A DNA stretch of 64,000 nucleotides, taken from contig NZ_FTPB01000004.1 in the NCBI RefSeq assembly GCF_900155595.1, forward strand, positions 868,001-932,000. Reading direction: 5' to 3'. The notes under the pieces were generated by a model. It was not told the DNA's origin. It saw only the letters and a list, made by a program, of their open reading frames with translations, and did no database searches. Shown in pieces: positions 60,095-64,000 of the stretch (positions within the stretch are counted from its first letter, which is position 1; every line of letters starts with the position of its first letter). This DNA comes from Actinomyces mediterranea (lineage in GTDB: Bacteria > Actinomycetota > Actinomycetes > Actinomycetales > Actinomycetaceae). The translations under genes and the position numbers were made by a program.

Positions 60095-60966
60095 TGGGAC
60101 CTCCCGGAGACGAGTGTCGACTGGTGCAGGAGGATCTTCAGCCCGGCGTCAGTGGGGGTCCACACGGATGTTTCAGTGCTGGAGCCGCCCTCGAAACGCA
60201 TCGTGTAGCGCACGCACCAGGCGCCCCCCGCTTCGACGGCGTTCATGGCGCTGATCGTCATGCCCGCGGGAGCGGGGCCTGCCATACCGCGCGCCGCGCG
60301 TCCATTCGGCCAAATCCGCGTCGCCCCATCGGCTTCGAGATCGACCAGGGCGTCGGCGTCGCCCGCCGCCCATGCGCGGATCATGTTCTTTTCGAGGGCG
60401 CTCACCGCTCGGGCGCCCTCGTCTGCGCGAACCGAGTCGCCCGCATCCAGCGTCGCTTCTCGACCGGGGGTGTCGCCCTCGTCGATCGCCCGCCTATTCG
60501 AAAAGCCGGGGCCGCGGGCGGGGACCCTGCCCGCCTGATACTCCTCGGCGCAACCTCGGGCGCGCTCGTCGGCCAGTTCGTTGAGCGCGTGCCCGGCGTG
60601 GCCCTTCACCCATTCGAAAGTGACGCGGCGCCCCTCAATGGCGCGGTCGATCTGTTGGATGAGTTCGAGATTCTTGATCGGCTTCTTATCGGTCTTGACC
60701 CACCCGCGCCGCTTCCAGCTGATCCTCCATTTCGACACGACATTGATCGCGTACTGGGAGTCGCACAGGATGTGCAGCTCTTCACCGCCGAGGCCCGCGG
60801 CTTCGGTCGCCTTGAGCAGTTCGAGGACGGCGGTGAGCTCCCCGAGGTTGTTCGTTCCCTCCGGCCAGCCGCCCGCGTCCCAGCAGTCCTCGTTGATGAC
60901 CCATGCCCATCCTGCGGGTCCGGGGTTTCCGAGTGAGGAGCCGTCGGCGGCTGCGATGATCGTCAT
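60091..60966 (-). CDS. rnhA: Ribonuclease HI fused to a DUF4440/SnoaL-like domain
   Basis: 291 residues from the ATG at 60966. RNase HI catalytic residues: Asp8 (ADGSSLGNPG), Glu43 (NNLGELTAV), Asp69 (ILCDSQYA) and Asp133 (ELADERA). After a linker (~150-180), residues ~185-291 form a SnoaL/DUF4440-like domain (KNMIRAWAAGDADALVDLEADGATRIWPN and GAWCVRYTMRFEGG). RNase HI removes RNA from RNA-DNA hybrids. The role of the second domain is unknown; such fusions occur in some actinobacteria. Confidence 0.88.
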   Translation of the reverse strand: MTIIAAADGSSLGNPGPAGWAWVINEDCWDAGGWPEGTNNLGELTAVLELLKATEAAGLGGEELHILCDSQYAINVVSKWRISWKRRGWVKTDKKPIKNLELIQQIDRAIEGRRVTFEWVKGHAGHALNELADERARGCAEEYQAGRVPARGPGFSNRRAIDEGDTPGREATLDAGDSVRADEGARAVSALEKNMIRAWAAGDADALVDLEADGATRIWPNGRAARGMAGPAPAGMTISAMNAVEAGGAWCVRYTMRFEGGSSTETSVWTPTDAGLKILLHQSTLVSGRSQ

Positions 60967-61094
60967 GGGGTCATGGTAGACGAGGGCGCCCGCACTGCAG
61001 CGAGTGGAGCACTGCGCCCGATGAGCGGGTGTTGACAAGGTCCATATGACGACGCCGGTGGTCCGACCGAATGTTGCGCGGACACAATGGGGCC

Positions 61095-61898
61095 ATGTCC
61101 ATCTCCGCCACTCCCCCTATCGATCCTGCCCACGGCGCGCCCGCCACCGGGCCGACGCCCGCAGTATCGACACGTCGTGAGATCGTCGAGGGCGTGCGGA
61201 TCACCGCTCCCGTCGCCCTGGGGTACATCCCCTTGGGCATCGCCTACGGCCTGTTGATCTCTCAGACGAGCCTGCCCTGGTGGATCGGGGTCGCCCTCAA
61301 TATCGCGGCGTTCTCCGGATCAGCAGAGCTCCTCCTCGTCTCCCTCATCGCCTCGGCGACGCCGGTCGCCTCCATCGCGGTGACGATCTTCCTCGTGAAT
61401 TCGCGATACCTGTTCTACGCCTTCTCCTTCCCAATCTCGCTGGTGCACACGAAGCTCGGGCGCTTCTACTCGGCGTACGCACTCGTCGACGAGGCCTACG
61501 CCCTGTCCCTGTCGCGCCCCGGGTGGACGCACACCCGCATCCTCACGATGCAGCTGTTCCTGCAGGGGCTGTGGATGTGCTCGGGGCTGACGGGGCTGAC
61601 GCTCGGCTCTCTCATCCCCGCGTCCATCGAGGGCTTCGACTTCGCTCTCGTCGCCATGTTCATCGCCCTCACTTTGGAGGCGGCGCGCTCACTGTCGGAC
61701 ATCCCCTCCGTCCTCTTAGCGAGTCTCGCCCTCACCCTCGCGTGGTTCATCGCTCCGAGTCAGTGGCTCATCACGGCACTGCTGATCTTCGTGGGACTCT
61801 TGGCCGCGCGCTTCGTGTGGCTGAATATGCGCGAGGCTCTTCCCTCGCTCGACGAGGGCGGCGCCGGATCTCCGGACCAGTCGGGGGCGGCGTCATGA
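61095..61898 (+). CDS. azlC: AzlC-family amino acid exporter, large subunit
   Basis: 267 residues from the ATG at 61095. Membrane segments with the AzlC signature VALGYIPLGIAYGLLISQTSLPWW, AAFSGSAELLLVSLI and NSRYLFYAFSFP. AzlC/AzlD form a branched-chain amino acid exporter. Its stop overlaps the azlD start. An N-terminal ~30-residue cytoplasmic extension is Pro/Ala-rich. Confidence 0.92.
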   Translation: MSISATPPIDPAHGAPATGPTPAVSTRREIVEGVRITAPVALGYIPLGIAYGLLISQTSLPWWIGVALNIAAFSGSAELLLVSLIASATPVASIAVTIFLVNSRYLFYAFSFPISLVHTKLGRFYSAYALVDEAYALSLSRPGWTHTRILTMQLFLQGLWMCSGLTGLTLGSLIPASIEGFDFALVAMFIALTLEAARSLSDIPSVLLASLALTLAWFIAPSQWLITALLIFVGLLAARFVWLNMREALPSLDEGGAGSPDQSGAAS

Positions 61899-62221
61899 CT
61901 CCGACACTCGGCTACATCCTCACGGTCCTCATCGCGGTGTTCCTCGTCGACCTGGGGCTGCGGGGCATTCCCTTCCTCATTCTGGAGCCGCTGCGCGAGT
62001 CCCGTTTCGTTCAGACGATGGGAGTGTGGATGCCCGCGGGGATCCTCTTCGTCCTCGCCATCGTCTCCGTCCGGTCCAGCCTCGTCTCCATTCCGGGCAA
62101 GGCCTGGGCGACGATTGCGGCGAGCGCCATCACGGTGGCGGCGCACCTGCTGGGCGGGCGTCGCATGATGGTGAGCATCGCAGCGGGGACCCTGTCCTAC
62201 GTGCTTTTCATCAACATCTAA
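61895..62221 (+). CDS. azlD: AzlD-family amino acid exporter, small subunit
   Basis: 108 residues from the ATG at 61895, overlapping azlC. Four membrane segments, beginning GYILTVLIAVFLVDLGLRGIPFLIL, the typical AzlD start. Forms the exporter with AzlC. The next gene is separated by ~100 bp containing palindromes. Confidence 0.88.
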   Translation: MTPTLGYILTVLIAVFLVDLGLRGIPFLILEPLRESRFVQTMGVWMPAGILFVLAIVSVRSSLVSIPGKAWATIAASAITVAAHLLGGRRMMVSIAAGTLSYVLFINI

Positions 62222-62233
62222 ACAGACCTGTTC

Positions 62234-62293
62234 TTGTCGATCATGATCGACAAACATGTCACAGTCATCGACTTTGTCGACTATGATCGACAG
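62234..62293 (+). promoter_or_regulatory. Operator-type palindromes overlapping the promoter of the DUF4143 ATPase
   Basis: TTGTCGATCATGATCGACAA (62234-62253) is a perfect 20-bp palindrome. A near-copy TTGTCGACTATGATCGACAG lies exactly 40 bp on (62274-62293). The second copy contains the -10 TATGAT (62282-62287); GTCACA 18 nt upstream is a plausible -35. Two sites spaced 40 bp suggest cooperative repression. Confidence 0.75.
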
Positions 62294-62322
62294 AGCGCGA
62301 GTACATCTGAATGGAGGCATCC

Positions 62323-63534
62323 ATGGACAGACTCATCGATCGCCCGCGGTACCTCTCACGGATCCGCCCTTTCGTCGGCATCCCCGTCATCAAGATCCTC
62401 ACAGGGGTGCGGCGAAGCGGAAAATCGACACTGCTGCAGATGCTCTCGGCGGAGATCTCCCAGTCGCATCCCGACGCGGTTGTCGTTCATCTCAACCTCG
62501 AGTCAGAAGCGGGCTTGTCGATTCGCACTCCGCAGAACCTGCTCGATGCTCTCCGTCACTGCGGCGCAGACTCCCACTCCCGGTCCTACATCTTCCTCGA
62601 TGAAGTCCAGCGGCTCGAATCCTGGGAGGATGCGATCAACGCGATCCGAGTCGATTGGGACTGCGACCTCTATCTGACTGGATCGAACTCAACAATGCTG
62701 TCGAGTGAACTCGCGACTAATCTCGCCGGCCGCTACACAGAGTTCTCGATCCGCCCATTGGCGTTCGCAGAGTTCGCGGAACTCTATCCGAATGAGGCGG
62801 ACCGGCACGCGCTATTCGAGGACTATGTCAGCGTCGGCGGATTCCCCCTCCTCAAGTACTTCAATCGTTCACTCGCCCCTTCCCTGCAGTATCTCCAAAG
62901 CGTTGTCGACACCGTCGTCGTGCGCGATGTCATCGAACATCGGAACATCCGCGACGTTGATCTCTTCCAGCGGATACTCCGATACTGCGTCGGCAATATC
63001 GGACGAACCTTCTCGGCACATTCCATCGTCCGATACCTCAAGAGCGAAGGGCGCACTGTCAGCGTCGACACGGTCCTCTCATACCTCGACTACTGCACCC
63101 AGGCCTTCCTCATCGAGAGGGTCCCCCGCTTCGACATTACGGGCAAGACGGTACTGCGCGCCGACGAGAAGTACTACGCCGTCGACCACGGCATCCGGTC
63201 GGCGATGGGATTCGACAACCGTACTGATATCGAACTCGTGCTTGAGAACATCGTCTACTCGGACCTGCGATCGCGCGGCTACGACGTTCACGTCGGATGT
63301 CGGGGCAATAAGGAAGTTGATTTCGTCGCTGTGAATGGTTCGAGCCGCCTCTACATCCAGGTGTCCTACCTCATTGCCCCGGAGCAGACTCGCGACAGGG
63401 AGTTCGGGGCGCTGGAAGCGATCGCGGACAACTACCCGAAACTCGTGCTCAGCATGGATCCCATGACGCAATCGCGCAACGGCATCGAACATCTCAATAT
63501 CGTCGACTTCCTCCTCGACGAGGGCGCCGCCTGA
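62323..63534 (+). CDS. AAA-type ATPase with DUF4143 domain
   Basis: 403 residues from the ATG at 62323, which has GGAGG 6 nt upstream; the frame opens at 62311. Walker A GVRRSGKST, Walker B YIFLDEVQRLESWEDAI, sensor region GSNSTMLSSELATNLAGRY and the C-terminal DUF4143 domain with DEKYYAVDHGIRSAMG and GCRGNKEVDFVA, a nuclease-like core E-V-D-F. Members are widespread, commonly in variable regions; their role is unclear. Its promoter carries a striking palindromic operator. No regulator gene is adjacent, so autoregulation or a distant repressor is possible. Confidence 0.85.
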   Translation: MDRLIDRPRYLSRIRPFVGIPVIKILTGVRRSGKSTLLQMLSAEISQSHPDAVVVHLNLESEAGLSIRTPQNLLDALRHCGADSHSRSYIFLDEVQRLESWEDAINAIRVDWDCDLYLTGSNSTMLSSELATNLAGRYTEFSIRPLAFAEFAELYPNEADRHALFEDYVSVGGFPLLKYFNRSLAPSLQYLQSVVDTVVVRDVIEHRNIRDVDLFQRILRYCVGNIGRTFSAHSIVRYLKSEGRTVSVDTVLSYLDYCTQAFLIERVPRFDITGKTVLRADEKYYAVDHGIRSAMGFDNRTDIELVLENIVYSDLRSRGYDVHVGCRGNKEVDFVAVNGSSRLYIQVSYLIAPEQTRDREFGALEAIADNYPKLVLSMDPMTQSRNGIEHLNIVDFLLDEGAA

Positions 63535-63551
63535 GCCGATGCGCGTCGCGA

Positions 63552-63557
63552 TAGGCT
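63552..63557 (+). promoter_or_regulatory. Putative leaderless -10 (TAGGCT)
   Basis: TAGGCT lies 7 nt before the ATG at 63565; no Shine-Dalgarno. Confidence 0.5.
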
Positions 63558-63564
63558 GAGTACC

Positions 63565-64000
63565 ATGCGCACCGCCTCGTACATCCAGCACTCCTGCACC
63601 ATCACCGAGCACCGCTTCGAGGTGCCCCTCGACCACCGCACCTCCTCACCGGGGGCGCCGACGATCGAGATCTTCGCCCGCGAGGTCGTGCGCCCCGGAG
63701 GAGAGAGCCTCCCCTACCTCGTCTACCTGCAGGGCGGTCCCGGATACGGGGCGCCCAGAGTCCAAGACTTCCGCGAATCCTGGCTCGGACGGCTCCTTGA
63801 AGACCACCGTCTCGTCCTCCTCGACCAGCGCGGCACCGGCCAATCCGGACGCCTGGACGCGCGCTCCCTCATCGAGGAGTCACGATTCCGCTCTGCCGAC
63901 GGCGCCCTCGACGCCCAGCGCCTCGCCGACTACCTCATGTTCTTCCGCCAAGATCAGATCGTCTTCGACGCCGAATTCGTGCGCCGCGAGCTCGCGGGCG
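63565..64000 (+). CDS. Proline iminopeptidase-like alpha/beta hydrolase (S33), N-terminal part
   Basis: Open to the window end, ~145 residues seen. Oxyanion motif YLQGGPGYGAPR (HGGPG variant) and VLLDQRGTGQSGRLDARSL match proline iminopeptidases. They remove N-terminal proline from peptides; the catalytic Ser region is beyond the window. It has a leaderless-type promoter. Confidence 0.85.
   Translation, partial: MRTASYIQHSCTITEHRFEVPLDHRTSSPGAPTIEIFAREVVRPGGESLPYLVYLQGGPGYGAPRVQDFRESWLGRLLEDHRLVLLDQRGTGQSGRLDARSLIEESRFRSADGALDAQRLADYLMFFRQDQIVFDAEFVRRELAG

Overview
The window is high-GC DNA from an actinobacterium. High GC, GTG and TTG starts, ATGA-coupled operons, many -10 hexamers placed 6-8 nt before the start codon (leaderless-type promoters), WXG100/T7SS-type effector proteins, nrdHIE and a two-domain fused Opp ATPase fit the Actinomycetaceae (Actinomyces/Schaalia-like). 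The genus is an inference; no rRNA or tRNA gene was recognised.

Layout. 1-603: 3' end of an NCS2 permease and its terminator. 810-5583: MarR regulator, MDR-type quinone reductase and an OpuC/ProVWX-like osmoprotectant ABC importer in one operon. 8217-5664 (minus): the three-gene AmmeMemoRadiSam set (Memo, AMMECR1, radical SAM). 14116-8432 (minus): oligopeptide importer oppA-B-C-DF. 14301-20094 (minus): secreted HNH endonuclease, HSL-like hydrolase, amino-acid permease, TRIC/UPF0126 channel, ferritin-like VIT transporter and a YtxH-like protein. 20245-22105: alpha/beta hydrolase and PfkB kinase.

22253-29408 is an accessory island. It holds a WXG100-DUF6973 toxin with a lipoprotein partner; a decayed BREX-1 locus (pglX 3' fragment, rhuM, pglZ fragment); an IS256-family remnant that truncates pglX; a coupled VbhA-like antitoxin/Fic/serine-resolvase operon; and a second, divergent VbhA-like antitoxin/Fic pair. 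The two Fic modules face each other across a 307-bp region with five copies of GGTTTCGGTC. A frameshifted ADP-ribosylglycohydrolase (29640-30546) follows.

30629-41062 is mostly housekeeping: hrpA, SprT-like protease, nitroreductase, phosphoribosyltransferase, P-loop kinase, DUF559 protein, low-MW phosphatase and nucleosidase. 41073-43226 (minus) is a second T7SS-type toxin (PD-(D/E)XK-like C-terminus, frameshifted) with a DUF6301-like putative immunity protein. 43440-51260 carries L-serine dehydratase, nrdHIE, a small protein with two CCHC zinc knuckles, a DUF4190 protein and a PF09818-type ATPase. 51290-64000 has a class II Fic protein, patatin, S9 oligopeptidase, AlkD-like protein, a third T7SS-type locus (WXG100-lipase), RNase HI fused to a DUF4440-like domain, azlCD, an AAA/DUF4143 ATPase with a palindromic operator, and the start of a proline iminopeptidase-like gene.

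The most unusual signal is a dispersed ~130-bp element with ~20-bp terminal inverted repeats (AAACGCACACAGTTTC). Four copies occur: one inserted in frame in hrpA, two flanking the DUF559 gene as part of 148-bp direct repeats, and one supplying the C-terminus of the AlkD-like protein.
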